From assembly GCA_029776225.1 (NCBI GenBank), contig JAKOTR010000011.1, positions 186,001 through 250,000 on the forward strand: 64,000 nt of DNA. The letters are read 5' to 3'. A model generated the notes under the pieces. That model ran no database searches and had not been told where the DNA came from. It saw nothing but the letters and a program-made list of their open reading frames with translations. Source of the DNA: Acidobacteriota bacterium. GTDB lineage: Bacteria > Acidobacteriota > Terriglobia > Bryobacterales > Bryobacteraceae. The translations under genes and the position numbers were made by a program. Of the stretch, positions 30,708 through 40,739 are shown piece after piece (the stretch's first letter is position 1; every line of letters begins with the position of its first letter).

Positions 30708-31925
30708 TCAGTTCTCCGCCAGCCGGAAGCCCGCGTAGACGTACGGATAATTCGGCCGGAACCAGTTGCGGAACGAGCGGCGCAGCAGCGGCGCGGCGGT
30801 GCGCGGCGATGCGCCCTTCATCACGTAATGGCAGTTGTCGAAAAAATTCGCCGAGTAGCCGGGATAAAAGGGAAACGGCTTGAAGCCCGGGAACGGCTCG
30901 AACACAGTCGAGGTCCACTCCCATCCGTTGCCCACGAGTTGAGACACGCCGAACGCGCTGTCGGTCTCCGGCGTGGCATCGACCGGCTCCGGGTCCCAGC
31001 CGGCGAAGTTGAAATTGCCGCGTACTGATCCGGGATCACTGCTTCCCCACGGATAGGCGCGTTCCTCGCCCGAGGGCGTCCCGTATGCGGCGCGATGGAA
31101 CTGCTCCTCGGTGGGCAGGCTTTTTCCAACCCATGCCGCGTAAGCTTCCGCCTGCCGCTGCGTGACGTAGACGGGCCAGTCGAGCGGCAGCGGGATTTCT
31201 TCGAACATCCCGCGCCAGAACCAGGCATCCCCGCGCTTCACCCAAAAGTGGGGCGCCTCGCCGCCCGCGCGCACATACTCGAGATACTCGCCGTTCGTGA
31301 CTTTGTACTTACCGATCGCGAAGGCGGGCGTTTGTACCTTGTGCGCCTCGAATTCGTTGTCCCATCCGAAGTCTTTGCCTCGCGGCTGGCCTAGCGATGC
31401 CACACCAGCCGGAATCTCAACCATCTCCGGTTTCGGAGGAACGCCCGAAACGCGCCGCCGCTCGCGCCGGGGAATCTTGGCCTCGGGCGGCAGGTTGTGC
31501 ATCAGGTACGCGAATGTCTCCGCGTGCATCCATCGATGCTCGATCGCGACATGCAGCAAAGTCTCGGGAGCGCGCTCAAACGCAGCGTCCAGAAGCTCCC
31601 GGACGCGCTGGTTGTACGCAAGCACCTCGTCGACCCGCGGCCAGTCCGAGGGCGAATCCGCAGGCGCCGACCCCTCCGGCGGGTCGATGCCGAAAGCAAA
31701 AAGCTTGTCGAATGTGGGATGAAACGAGGTCATGCCCAGCGCCCAGCGGCATATCTGGTTCCAGTCGAAAGCCTCGAGGTGTCCGAGGTAGAAGATCAGG
31801 CGGTGGCGCTCCGGGATCGGGCGATCGTACAGCGCGTCGGGGTTGAGCAGGCGGAACAAATTGTCCGTGTGCTCCCGGGCGCGGCGTAGCTCCTCCTTGA
31901 GAATGTACACAGATGTGTTAGCCAT
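30708..31925 (-). CDS. egtB: Ergothioneine biosynthesis sulfoxide synthase EgtB
   Basis: 405 residues from ATG 31925, which has GGAGGGG about 8 nt upstream; a GTG at 31931 is too close to that site. The N-terminal DinB-like domain supplies iron ligands: His in YLGHLEAFDWN and two His in IEHRWMHAETFAY (H-x3-H). The C-terminal formylglycine-generating-enzyme-like domain (about 165-405) has GNGWEWT and ends with RRSFRNWF...AGFRL. EgtB joins hercynine to a thiol using O2. With no egtA or egtC here, a variant that uses cysteine directly is likely, but this is inference. Confidence 0.94.
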   Translation of the reverse strand: MANTSVYILKEELRRAREHTDNLFRLLNPDALYDRPIPERHRLIFYLGHLEAFDWNQICRWALGMTSFHPTFDKLFAFGIDPPEGSAPADSPSDWPRVDEVLAYNQRVRELLDAAFERAPETLLHVAIEHRWMHAETFAYLMHNLPPEAKIPRRERRRVSGVPPKPEMVEIPAGVASLGQPRGKDFGWDNEFEAHKVQTPAFAIGKYKVTNGEYLEYVRAGGEAPHFWVKRGDAWFWRGMFEEIPLPLDWPVYVTQRQAEAYAAWVGKSLPTEEQFHRAAYGTPSGEERAYPWGSSDPGSVRGNFNFAGWDPEPVDATPETDSAFGVSQLVGNGWEWTSTVFEPFPGFKPFPFYPGYSANFFDNCHYVMKGASPRTAAPLLRRSFRNWFRPNYPYVYAGFRLAEN

Positions 31926-31952
31926 CGACACAGCCCCTCCGGCTCCAGTGTG

Positions 31953-32831
31953 TCACACCAGCCGAGCTTCGCGCAGAAACCGTAAGGCCACCTCGCGCGG
32001 CGGCATATGCCGGCCATCAACGGAGTAATTCAGGTCCCGCATAGCGCTTTCGGAAATTTTTCCGGAGAGCGAAGCCAGAGCGTCGTGCGCGCGAGGGTGG
32101 CTTTTCAGGAACGCGGTGCGGGCGATGAATGCCGCCTCGTAGGGAGGAAAGGCGTTTTTGTCGTCGTCGAGCACCACAACGTCGAGCACAGAAAGCAGCC
32201 CGTCCGTGGTGTTTCCCGCGGCCATGGTGACCTGCCCCTGTTCGAGCGCGCGGTACAGCAGGCCCAGATCCATGGTGATGGGCGGCGCCGCCAGAGGCAG
32301 GCCGTAGGTGGCCTTCAGCGCCGCCAGGCCGTCGGGCCGCTGGAGGAATTCGTAGCCCACGCCCAGTTTCCAACCCGGCCGGTAGGCCGCCGCATCGCTG
32401 AGGGTCTTGAGGCCGTAGCGGCGCGCCAGTTCGCCCGGCACCACCATTGCGAAACTGTCGTTGAACCCGAGCGGCGGAAGCCAGGTGATCTCAAAGCGCT
32501 TCTGGTATTCCCGGCTGACCCGCTCAAAAACAGCTTTCGGATCCCGGGCCGGCGGAAGCTGAAGGATGGCGGTGAGGGCTGTCCCGGTGTATTCCGGGTA
32601 GGTGTCCAGAGAGCCGCTCACAAGCGCCGTGTGCGCAAGCATGGTGCCGCCCAGGTCGAGCCTGCGGTCCACCCTCGTGCCCAGGCGGGCCTCCAAAAGC
32701 TGGGCGGCGATCTCGCCGAGGATGACCTGCTCGGTAAAATTCTTCGACCCGACGCGCACGGCACTGCCGCGCCCGCAGGACGCCAGGGCGCCCGCGCCGA
32801 TCAGGCCCGCGATAGCCTGCCTTCGATCCAT
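31953..32831 (-). CDS. Opu-type ABC transporter substrate-binding lipoprotein
   Basis: 292 residues starting at ATG 32831; the frame stays open far upstream only as a shadow of the ATPase and permease genes. The N-terminus has a signal with lipobox LASC (about residues 16-19). The mature protein follows the OpuBC/YehZ quaternary-amine-binding fold: VGSKNFTEQVILGEI, LDTYPEYTGTAL and LVVVLDDDKNAFPPYEAAF-like regions. Such proteins bind betaines. The gene overlaps the permease by 31 nt and ends 27 nt before egtB, hinting that the ligand may be ergothioneine, itself a betaine. Confidence 0.9.
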   Translation of the reverse strand: MDRRQAIAGLIGAGALASCGRGSAVRVGSKNFTEQVILGEIAAQLLEARLGTRVDRRLDLGGTMLAHTALVSGSLDTYPEYTGTALTAILQLPPARDPKAVFERVSREYQKRFEITWLPPLGFNDSFAMVVPGELARRYGLKTLSDAAAYRPGWKLGVGYEFLQRPDGLAALKATYGLPLAAPPITMDLGLLYRALEQGQVTMAAGNTTDGLLSVLDVVVLDDDKNAFPPYEAAFIARTAFLKSHPRAHDALASLSGKISESAMRDLNYSVDGRHMPPREVALRFLREARLV

Positions 32832-33418
32832 CCCAAGACTCCGTCGGCCGCCAGCGCCATGGCCGCGGCCGGGATAGCGCCCGCGAGAATCAGGTTTGCA
32901 TTCACCGTGGCGACGCCGCGAAAAATGAAAACGCCGAGCCCTCCGGCGCCGATCGCCGCGGCGATGGTGGCCGTACCGATCGTGGTCACTACGGCCACGC
33001 GCACGCCCGCGAAGATTACTGGCACCGCGAGCGGGATCTCCACCTGCCACAGCCGCTGCCTGTCCGTCATGCCGATGGCGATGGCCGACTCGCGCACCGC
33101 CGGATCCACGCTCAGGATTCCCGCGATTGTGTTGCGCAGCACCGGCAGCAGCGCGTAGAGCACCAGCGCGACGATAGCGGTGCCCCGGCCGATGCCTCCC
33201 AGCAGCGGAACGGGTATCAGAAATCCGAACATCGCAAGGCTGGGCACGGTCTGGATCACATTGGCCAGCCCCAGCGCCCAGCGCCGCGTGGCCGGGCGCC
33301 AGGCCAGCAGAATGCCGGCGGAAATCCCGGCCGCGGCAGCAATCCCTGTAGAGATCGCCACGAGGTACAGGTGATCGAGCGTGAGATTCGCGATTTCCCG
33401 AGCCATGCCCGGCGGCAT
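32801..33418 (-). CDS. Opu-type ABC transporter permease
   Basis: 205 residues with five or six membrane helices of the OpuCB/ProW type. The family EAA-like loop appears as ESAIAIGMTDRQRLWQVEIPLAVPVIFAGVRVA, followed by GTATIAAAIGAGGLG. One permease gene serves the system, so it presumably homodimerises. The ATG at 33418 overlaps the ATPase stop by one base (TGATG). Its end overlaps the binding-protein gene by 31 nt. Confidence 0.93.
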   Translation of the reverse strand: MPPGMAREIANLTLDHLYLVAISTGIAAAAGISAGILLAWRPATRRWALGLANVIQTVPSLAMFGFLIPVPLLGGIGRGTAIVALVLYALLPVLRNTIAGILSVDPAVRESAIAIGMTDRQRLWQVEIPLAVPVIFAGVRVAVVTTIGTATIAAAIGAGGLGVFIFRGVATVNANLILAGAIPAAAMALAADGVLGWIEGRLSRA

Positions 33419-34161
33419 CAGGGCTCCATTTTCCAGTCGAGGCCGGCGAGGAACGCCCGAGCCTCGGGGTTGTCCAGTTCCAGGAAGCGCCGCGGCTCGG
33501 CGATGGCTTCGATCCGGCCGTTCGCCAAGAGCGCGATCCGCGTGGCCAGCGCCAGCGCTTCGCGAATGTCGTGGGTAACAAAAACGGCGGTGCTCTGCCG
33601 GTGTTTGCGGAGCGCCAGGAATTGCCGCTGCAAGTCGAGCCGGGTGACCGGATCCACCGCGCCGAACGGTTCGTCGAACAGCAGCAGCGGCGGCTCGGCG
33701 GCAAGGGCGCGCGCCACTCCCACGCGCTGCCGCTGCCCGCCGGAGAGCTCCGCCGGACGGCGATGCGCGAACTCATCGGGCGGCAAACCGACTTCGGCCA
33801 GCAGCTCGCGCACGCGCTCCTCGATCTTCGATTTCGGCCAGCCCTCGAGCTTCGGCGCCAGCCCGATGTTTTCCGCCACGGTGAAATGCGGGAACAGCCC
33901 AACGTCCTGAATCACGTAGCCGATGCGGCGGCGCAGGCGGATCGGGTCCCATTCCGTTGTCGGGCGGCCTTCCACCTCGACGGCGCCCGAAGTGGGCACG
34001 ATCAGACGGTTGATCGCTTTGAGCGCGGTGGTTTTGCCCGAGCCGCTGCGGCCGAGCAGCACCAGGGTCTCGCCGGCTTCGAGTTCAAAGCTGACGTCGT
34101 CCAGAATTTGCCTGTCTCCGATCCGGTACGACACACGGCGGAATGCGACGATGGCGCTCAT
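33418..34161 (-). CDS. Opu-type ABC transporter ATP-binding protein
   Basis: 247 residues. Walker A is GRSGSGKTT (about 37-45), the Q-loop QDVGLFPHFTVAENI, signature LSGGQRQRVGVARAL and Walker B LLLFDEPFGAVDP, followed by THD. It matches OpuCA/YehX ATPases but is short and lacks the C-terminal CBS pair that senses ionic strength in classical osmoprotectant importers. It starts the minus-strand unit ATPase-permease-binding protein-egtB-egtD-transporter. Confidence 0.94.
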   Translation of the reverse strand: MSAIVAFRRVSYRIGDRQILDDVSFELEAGETLVLLGRSGSGKTTALKAINRLIVPTSGAVEVEGRPTTEWDPIRLRRRIGYVIQDVGLFPHFTVAENIGLAPKLEGWPKSKIEERVRELLAEVGLPPDEFAHRRPAELSGGQRQRVGVARALAAEPPLLLFDEPFGAVDPVTRLDLQRQFLALRKHRQSTAVFVTHDIREALALATRIALLANGRIEAIAEPRRFLELDNPEARAFLAGLDWKMEP

Positions 34162-34332
34162 TCACCCAGCTTGCTCGTAGCATAACAGCGCCTGGGGGCG
34201 GAGCGCAGACCGGCGCCTGGACCGAGAAGCCCGCGCCCCGGCCCACGTGTGGGTGCGGTTGCGGCGGTTTCCCACCAAACGCGGGCAAAAATGTTGCAAC
34301 TTAGTCGGAAGCGCTTTTTGTATACTTGCAAC

Positions 34333-36444
34333 GTGACCCGGCGAGAGTTGTTGCTTACGGCGGCCTGGGCAACGGCGTCGTATGGGTCAGCGCAAGAAGG
34401 CTACCCGGGAACTCCCTATCGCGACTATTCACGGTGCCTGCCGGACTTCCTCCGCGATCTGGCGGCCAAAGCCTACGAAAGACGCAATCGCGAACTCGCC
34501 AAACTGACCACGCCTGAGGCGGTTCGCGAGCGGCAACGGTGGGCGCGCTCCACCTTCTGGAAGCTCATCGGCGGAATGCCGCAGCGAACCCCGCTGAACG
34601 CGCGCACGATCGATGTGCTCAAGCGTGACGGCTACGAGATCGAAAAGATCGTCTACGAAAGCCGGCCGAATTTCCATATCCCCGCGTTGCTGTATTTGCC
34701 TTCCGGCCCGGCGCCATACCCGAGCATCCTCTTCCAGATGGGACATTCGGCGAACGGGAAAGCCTACGAAGGCTACCAGCGGTGCTGCCAGGGGCTGGTC
34801 AAGCTCGGCTTCATGGTGCTGGCGTTCGATCCCATGGGGCAGGGCGAGCGGATTTATTATCCGGGGCCTTCGGGGCAGTCGCGCCTTGGCCCTCCCACCG
34901 CCGAGCACACGGTTCCGGGCAGGCAGATGCTCCTGTACGGGGACACCGCCACCCGCGTGCAGGTGTGGGACGCCGTGCGCAGCCTGGATTATCTGGCCGC
35001 CCACCCGCTGGCCGACCCCAAGCGGATCGGCGCCACGGGACAATCGGGCGGCGGCACCCTCACGATGATGCTGGCGGCGGTGGACGACCGGCTGGCGGCC
35101 GCCGTCATCTGCAGCGGGAACACCGAAAATTTCGCCTGCGCGCAGTTCATCCCGCCCGGCTCGACTGACGACGCGGAGCAGAACCTGCTGGGTTCCGCCC
35201 CGCTCGGATTCGACCGCTGGGACCTGCTCTATCCGCTGGCCCCGAAACCGCTTCTGGTCAGCGTCAGCGACAAGGACTCCTTTGGCACTTACTCGCCTAA
35301 CTACATCGCGAGCGGGTGGGAGGAGTTCCAGAAGCTGAGAAAAATCTATGAAGTGCTGGACGCCGAGGACCGCTTGGGCTGGGTCAGCACCTCTTTGCCG
35401 CACGCTCTGGCCTACGATTCCCGCCTCAGCGTCTACAACTGGTTTTCCCGGTGGCTCAAAGGAGAGAAAACGCCGATCGGCCGCGAGCCGGACGTGGAAC
35501 CCGAGCCGGACCGCGCGCTTTGGGTGTCGCCGGATGGCAACGTCGTCAAGTCTTTCGGCGGGAAGACGCCGTTTCTGCTCAACAAGTCCCGCAAGGTGAC
35601 GCGCCGCCCGGCGGATCTGGCGAAATTGCTGGCGGTCGAGCACCCGGCGAAGGGGCTCCGCATGAGGGTGCTGAAGCGCCAGCCGTCGCGCAACGTCGAA
35701 ATCGAGGCTGTAGAAGTCCAAACCTCGGCTCACGTGTGGGTTCCCGCCTGGGTTTTCTTGCCGCGGAAAGCCGGAGATGTGCGCGCGGCCTGCCTGCTGC
35801 TGGAGCCCGCCAGCCGCAACACGCGGTGGAACGAGGGCGGGCTCTATCAAAAGCTGGCCGAGAGCGGGGCGGCGGTTTGCGTTGCCTCGCTGCGCGGCAT
35901 CGACGACCTGGAGCCGGAGTACGGGCGGGGCGCGGCCCGCTATGCCCGCACGCGCAACACCGAGGAGTATTATGCCTGGGCCTCGCTCATACTGGGCCGC
36001 CCGATGCTGGGACAGTGGGTGACCGACACCCTGGCTCTCACCGCCGCGCTCCGGGCGCGGCCCGAGTTCGCCGCCGTGCCCCTGACCGTCGCCGCGTTGG
36101 ATAAGATGACCGTGCCTGCGCTGTGCGCGGCCGCGCTCGACCCGGGCATTAGCAGGCTCTATCTGGTCCACGGGCTGGTTTCTTTTCAGAGCGTGGTGGA
36201 GACGGAAATGTACCGCACCTCGTTTGCGAATTTCGTTCCCGGATTCCTCAATCACACCGACCTGCCCGAGATCGCCGCGTCAATTGCGCCGCGGCCCGTC
36301 GTGCTCGTGGGGACCGTGGACGGCGCCGGCGCGGAGGCCGACCCCGCCGTTGTGCGCAAGCAGTACCCTGGCAGTCATGTGGACGTCCTTTCCGAGTCAG
36401 GTTGGGATGTGCCTTACTTACATAGATTTACCGGGATATATTGA
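34333..36444 (+). CDS. Exported alpha/beta-hydrolase (acetyl xylan esterase-like), two-domain
   Basis: The start is taken at GTG 34333, giving the exported N-terminus TRRELLLTAAWATASYGSAQ (Tat-like); an upstream GTG frame (34249) would bury it. About 703 residues. The hydrolase domain has its nucleophile in ATGQSGGGTL (about residue 238) and a preceding FDPMGQGER oxyanion-region strand. The second half (about 400-703) is a degenerate hydrolase-like domain. Related proteins are found beside sugar-degradation genes in Acidobacteria and Planctomycetes. A TATACT at 34321-34326 lies 6 nt before the GTG, consistent with a leaderless mRNA. The stop codon overlaps the groES operator. Confidence 0.83.
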   Translation: MTRRELLLTAAWATASYGSAQEGYPGTPYRDYSRCLPDFLRDLAAKAYERRNRELAKLTTPEAVRERQRWARSTFWKLIGGMPQRTPLNARTIDVLKRDGYEIEKIVYESRPNFHIPALLYLPSGPAPYPSILFQMGHSANGKAYEGYQRCCQGLVKLGFMVLAFDPMGQGERIYYPGPSGQSRLGPPTAEHTVPGRQMLLYGDTATRVQVWDAVRSLDYLAAHPLADPKRIGATGQSGGGTLTMMLAAVDDRLAAAVICSGNTENFACAQFIPPGSTDDAEQNLLGSAPLGFDRWDLLYPLAPKPLLVSVSDKDSFGTYSPNYIASGWEEFQKLRKIYEVLDAEDRLGWVSTSLPHALAYDSRLSVYNWFSRWLKGEKTPIGREPDVEPEPDRALWVSPDGNVVKSFGGKTPFLLNKSRKVTRRPADLAKLLAVEHPAKGLRMRVLKRQPSRNVEIEAVEVQTSAHVWVPAWVFLPRKAGDVRAACLLLEPASRNTRWNEGGLYQKLAESGAAVCVASLRGIDDLEPEYGRGAARYARTRNTEEYYAWASLILGRPMLGQWVTDTLALTAALRARPEFAAVPLTVAALDKMTVPALCAAALDPGISRLYLVHGLVSFQSVVETEMYRTSFANFVPGFLNHTDLPEIAASIAPRPVVLVGTVDGAGAEADPAVVRKQYPGSHVDVLSESGWDVPYLHRFTGIY

Positions 36445-36467
36445 CACTCCTCGCGGGAGAGTGCTAA
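36441..36467 (+). promoter_or_regulatory. CIRCE operator overlapping the groES promoter
   Basis: TTGACACTC-N9-GAGTGCTAA matches the CIRCE consensus (TTAGCACTC-N9-GAGTGCTAA) with two differences in the left arm. Those changes create a consensus -35 (TTGACA, 36441-36446), with TAATAA at 36465-36470 as the -10. HrcA binding would block this promoter, the usual heat-shock control of groESL. hrcA itself is not in the window. Confidence 0.9.
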
Positions 36468-36569
36468 TAATACGCATTGGGGTCCGGGTCTAGTACGGAC
36501 CCGCCTCCGTGACACACCAGACGTGAATCAGTTGGGTATCAATTTGGGAATCAATTGGGAGGAATGGGT

Positions 36570-36881
36570 ATGAACATTCGACCGCTCTACGATCGTATCG
36601 TCGTGAAGCGTATCGAGGCTCAGGAACAGGTCCAGGGCGGGATCATCATCCCCGATACTGCCAAGGAAAAGCCGCAGGAAGGCGAAGTGATCGCTGTGGG
36701 CCAAGGCAAGCGCCTGGATAGCGGCAAGATCGTCCCGCTGGACGTGAAGGCTGGCGACCGGATTCTCTTCGGCAAGTACTCCGGCAACGAGATCAAGATC
36801 GACGGCGTGGAGTACGTCATCATGCGTGAGGACGAGGTCCTCGGAATTCTGGAAGGCGCGACAAAGGAAGCCAAAGCGTAA
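36570..36881 (+). CDS. groES: Co-chaperonin GroES
   Basis: 103 residues from ATG 36570, preferred over ATG 36564 because GGGAGGA ends at 36563, giving a 7-nt spacing to 36570. The sequence is canonical: [16 protein letters not shown], the mobile loop [19 protein letters not shown], and the [19 protein letters not shown] barrel strand. It caps the GroEL cavity. The gene is controlled by the CIRCE element and lies 18 nt before groEL. Confidence 0.98.
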   Translation: MNIRPLYDRIVVKRIEAQEQVQGGIIIPDTAKEKPQEGEVIAVGQGKRLDSGKIVPLDVKAGDRILFGKYSGNEIKIDGVEYVIMREDEVLGILEGATKEAKA

Positions 36882-38525
<1,644 letters not shown>

Positions 38526-38545
38526 TAACCAACCGGTTAGATTCG

Positions 38546-38584
38546 AGCCGTCCCGCGCCTTCAAGGCACGGGGCGGCTTTTTTT
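38546..38584 (+). terminator. Rho-independent terminator of groESL
   Basis: AGCCGTCCCG pairs with CGGGGCGGCT (one G-T wobble) around a CTTCAAGG-type apical hairpin, followed directly by seven T residues (38578-38584). It ends the groESL transcript. Confidence 0.9.
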
Positions 38585-38653
38585 ATTTCCTGATTTCTCA
38601 AGGAGCTTTTCCAGAGGTTTTTTCCCCGCCCGAAAGCAAGAACAGGCCCCAAG

Positions 38654-38669
38654 TGTCCCAAAACGTACA
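38654..38669 (+). promoter_or_regulatory. Candidate enhancer (UAS) of the NtrC-like activator, copy 1
   Basis: TGTCC-CAAAAC-GTACA is an inverted repeat with one mismatch. It shares the whole 16-nt word, except one base, with a perfect TGTAC-CAAAAC-GTACA at 43302-43317, just after the activator gene. Its centre lies about 78 bp upstream of the start predicted from the sigma54 promoter at 38714, a normal enhancer distance. Confidence 0.5.
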
Positions 38670-38713
38670 GCGGGACCGCAAAAGGCACAGCAAACGCCGC
38701 GCGGCTTGGCCTT

Positions 38714-38729
38714 TGGCGTTGATTTTGCC
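38714..38729 (+). promoter_or_regulatory. Candidate sigma54 (-24/-12) promoter of the baeRF-usp-kinase-regulator operon
   Basis: TGGCGT-N5-TTGCC, with the invariant GG at 38715-38716 and GC at 38727-38728 in correct register (G to G 12 nt). The predicted start near 38739 gives a leader of about 50 nt. An NtrC-type activator with a GSFTGA loop is encoded in the same operon, which supports the call. Confidence 0.55.
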
Positions 38730-38789
38730 CTGCCGGAGTGGCCAGCGAATTGCCCCTCTAACTGATTAAAGCGAAAAGGAAGGACGGAG

Positions 38790-39905
38790 TTGTTTGCAAA
38801 AGATCTGGCGAAGCTGATTCGTACCCTGGCAACGCTCGAGCCGGACGAGGCGCCCATCGTGAGCTGCTACGTGGATCTGACCGGGCGCCCCCAAATCGAC
38901 GAGCAGCGTGCCCGGGTGCTGGGGCATGCGGTCGGCGCGGCGTGGCAAGAGCCCTTTGAAGAAGCGCTGGACCGTATCCGAGCATACATCGCACGGTGCT
39001 TGAGGCCGGATGCCAAGGGCCTGGCCATCTTCGCGCGCGGGAGCCCCAACCCGATGTTTCTGCCCATCCAAAGCCTACAGCCCCTGCCCGACCGGTTGGT
39101 GGTAAACTCGACCCCCGACATGATCGATCTTTTGAAATTCGAGGATCACTCCGAGAGCTACCTCGCGGTGCGGGTGGGCGGCAACGCGGCGAACGTGTTC
39201 GAAATCCGCCTGGGCGCCATCACCCGGCCCATATGGAACCGTTACGAGGCTTTCCGCAGCCGGTTCGTGCGGCAGCGGGCGCGGGTGACCTATGGCCGCG
39301 GGGGACCCGAAGATGATGTGATCGAGGAACTGACCGCACTGCTGAACGCGCTGGTGGAGAGCCAGGCGCCCGAAGCGGTCATTCTCGAGGGGTCGGGCAA
39401 GACCGGCCGGCGCGTCGCCGGAGCGCTGCGCGAGGGTTTGGCGCCGAGTCCCCGTTTGCGGTCTCCTTCCGTCCGCGAAGTGCAGGCGGGCCTGCGAACG
39501 GCCGCCGCGGAGTTCGAACCGGCGCCGGACAGCATGGAGACACTGCGCCGCCAGCTCCTGCTCGACAGCCTGGCCGCGGCCGGCACACAGGCCACCATGG
39601 ATGCGCTGATGGAGCGGCAGCTCGATGTGGTGTTTATGACGCCCTCCTACCGGCCTGATCCCGGCTGGGTGTGCCGCGCGTGCTGGAACATCACGGTCGC
39701 TCCGGAAAAGCCGCCCGCCTGCTCGGATTGCGGGAAGGCGGACGTGATTGGTTTCGATATCCGGGAAGACATGCTGCGCGCGGCCGAAACCCTGGGGTGC
39801 GGCGTGGAACAGGCCGACGACGGAGGCCTGGTTGGCCGCCTTGGCGGAGTCGGCGCGCTGTTGCGGCATAGCGAGCCGGGGGTCCGCTGCCTGGAGGTGG
39901 TATGA
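38790..39905 (+). CDS. Bacterial eRF1-like protein (baeRF family)
   Basis: 371 residues from TTG 38790, with AAGGAAGGA about 7 nt upstream. The N-terminal part (VSCYVDLTGRP, then KGLAIFARG) and the middle domain (YLAVRVGGNAANVFEIRLG) follow the archaeo-eukaryotic release factor / Vms1-like fold that has also been annotated as host attachment protein. A C-terminal region (about 285-330) has a zinc-ribbon pattern C-x2-C...C-x2-C (CRACWN...CSDCGK). baeRF proteins are predicted to act on stalled or hibernating ribosomes. It overlaps the following Usp gene by 4 nt (ATGA). Confidence 0.72.
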   Translation: MFAKDLAKLIRTLATLEPDEAPIVSCYVDLTGRPQIDEQRARVLGHAVGAAWQEPFEEALDRIRAYIARCLRPDAKGLAIFARGSPNPMFLPIQSLQPLPDRLVVNSTPDMIDLLKFEDHSESYLAVRVGGNAANVFEIRLGAITRPIWNRYEAFRSRFVRQRARVTYGRGGPEDDVIEELTALLNALVESQAPEAVILEGSGKTGRRVAGALREGLAPSPRLRSPSVREVQAGLRTAAAEFEPAPDSMETLRRQLLLDSLAAAGTQATMDALMERQLDVVFMTPSYRPDPGWVCRACWNITVAPEKPPACSDCGKADVIGFDIREDMLRAAETLGCGVEQADDGGLVGRLGGVGALLRHSEPGVRCLEVV

Positions 39906-40714
39906 TCTCGAGGATTCTCGTCCCGCTGGATGCCTCGGAGCGGCGTTTTCTTGCTGTGCGGTGGGCAGCCGCTCTCGCACGGCGGTTTCACGCCGAGGTC
40001 GTCCTGCTGCATGTCATCGGCGAGAATCCGGGCCCCAAAGAGGTGCTGGAAGGCTGGGACCTGCTTTACGATTCCGCTCTTCAGAAATACTTTCCCGACC
40101 TCTCGGCGAAGCGCCTGATCGTGCCGGGCGACCCTGGGCGGGTGATCCTGGAACAGGCTGCCAGGGACCGGACGGACCTGATCGTCATGCCCACGCGGGG
40201 CAGGGGAGTGGTGCGCGGCGCGGTGCTGGGGTCGCTTACGGCAAAGATTCTTCGCGAAGCTCCCTGCGCCGTCTGGACGGGAACGCGCGCCGCCAACAGC
40301 TCCCAGCACCCGGCGCCCATGCGCATCCTGTGCGCGGTCGCGCTCGCGCCGCAAAGCGAAAAGGTCGTGCGCTGGGCCGCGGAAATGGCTAAGCACCTTC
40401 GCGGAGCTCTCACCATCATGCATTCCGAACCGCAGTTGCAGTTGCCGCGAATGTGCCGCTTTGAAGCCGAGTGGCGCTACGACCTGAAGCGTCTGCTGCG
40501 GGAACAACTGGCGCAAATGCAACAGAAAGCCGGCACGGAAGCGGCGGTGGCTCTGCGTGAAGGGAAAGCGGCAGCCGCCGTGGCCGGAGTTGCAGCCGAA
40601 TTGGGGGCCGATCTGCTGGTGATCGGGCGCAGCCCGGCCCGGGTTCTGGGAAGCCTGCGCACCACGGCGTACGGTATTGTCCGCGCGGCGCCCTGCCCGG
40701 TGTTATCCGTATAG
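39902..40714 (+). CDS. Tandem universal stress protein (two UspA domains)
   Basis: 270 residues with two UspA folds. The first (about 1-130) shows RILVPLDASE...FLAVRWAAALA and an ATP-loop-like MPTRGRGVVRGAVLGSLT. The second (about 140-270) starts RILCAVALAPQSEKVVRWAAEMA and ends DLLVIGRSP...LRTTAYGIVRAAPCPVLSV; its Gly-rich ATP loop is degenerate. Tandem Usp proteins accumulate under starvation or hypoxia. It is translationally coupled to the baeRF gene. Confidence 0.93.
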   Translation: MISRILVPLDASERRFLAVRWAAALARRFHAEVVLLHVIGENPGPKEVLEGWDLLYDSALQKYFPDLSAKRLIVPGDPGRVILEQAARDRTDLIVMPTRGRGVVRGAVLGSLTAKILREAPCAVWTGTRAANSSQHPAPMRILCAVALAPQSEKVVRWAAEMAKHLRGALTIMHSEPQLQLPRMCRFEAEWRYDLKRLLREQLAQMQQKAGTEAAVALREGKAAAAVAGVAAELGADLLVIGRSPARVLGSLRTTAYGIVRAAPCPVLSV

Positions 40715-40739
40715 GGCTTCCTGAGGTGGAGGAGGCACG

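Noticed and set aside
31953-33902. 649-residue minus-strand frame across the ABC operon
   Set aside because: Only its last 292 residues (from ATG 32831) are the binding lipoprotein; the first part is an out-of-frame reading of the ATPase and permease genes.
34294-34326. TTGCAA...TATACT as a full promoter of the esterase
   Set aside because: The spacer is 21 nt, too long for a standard sigma70 promoter; only the -10-like hexamer is kept as a suggestion.
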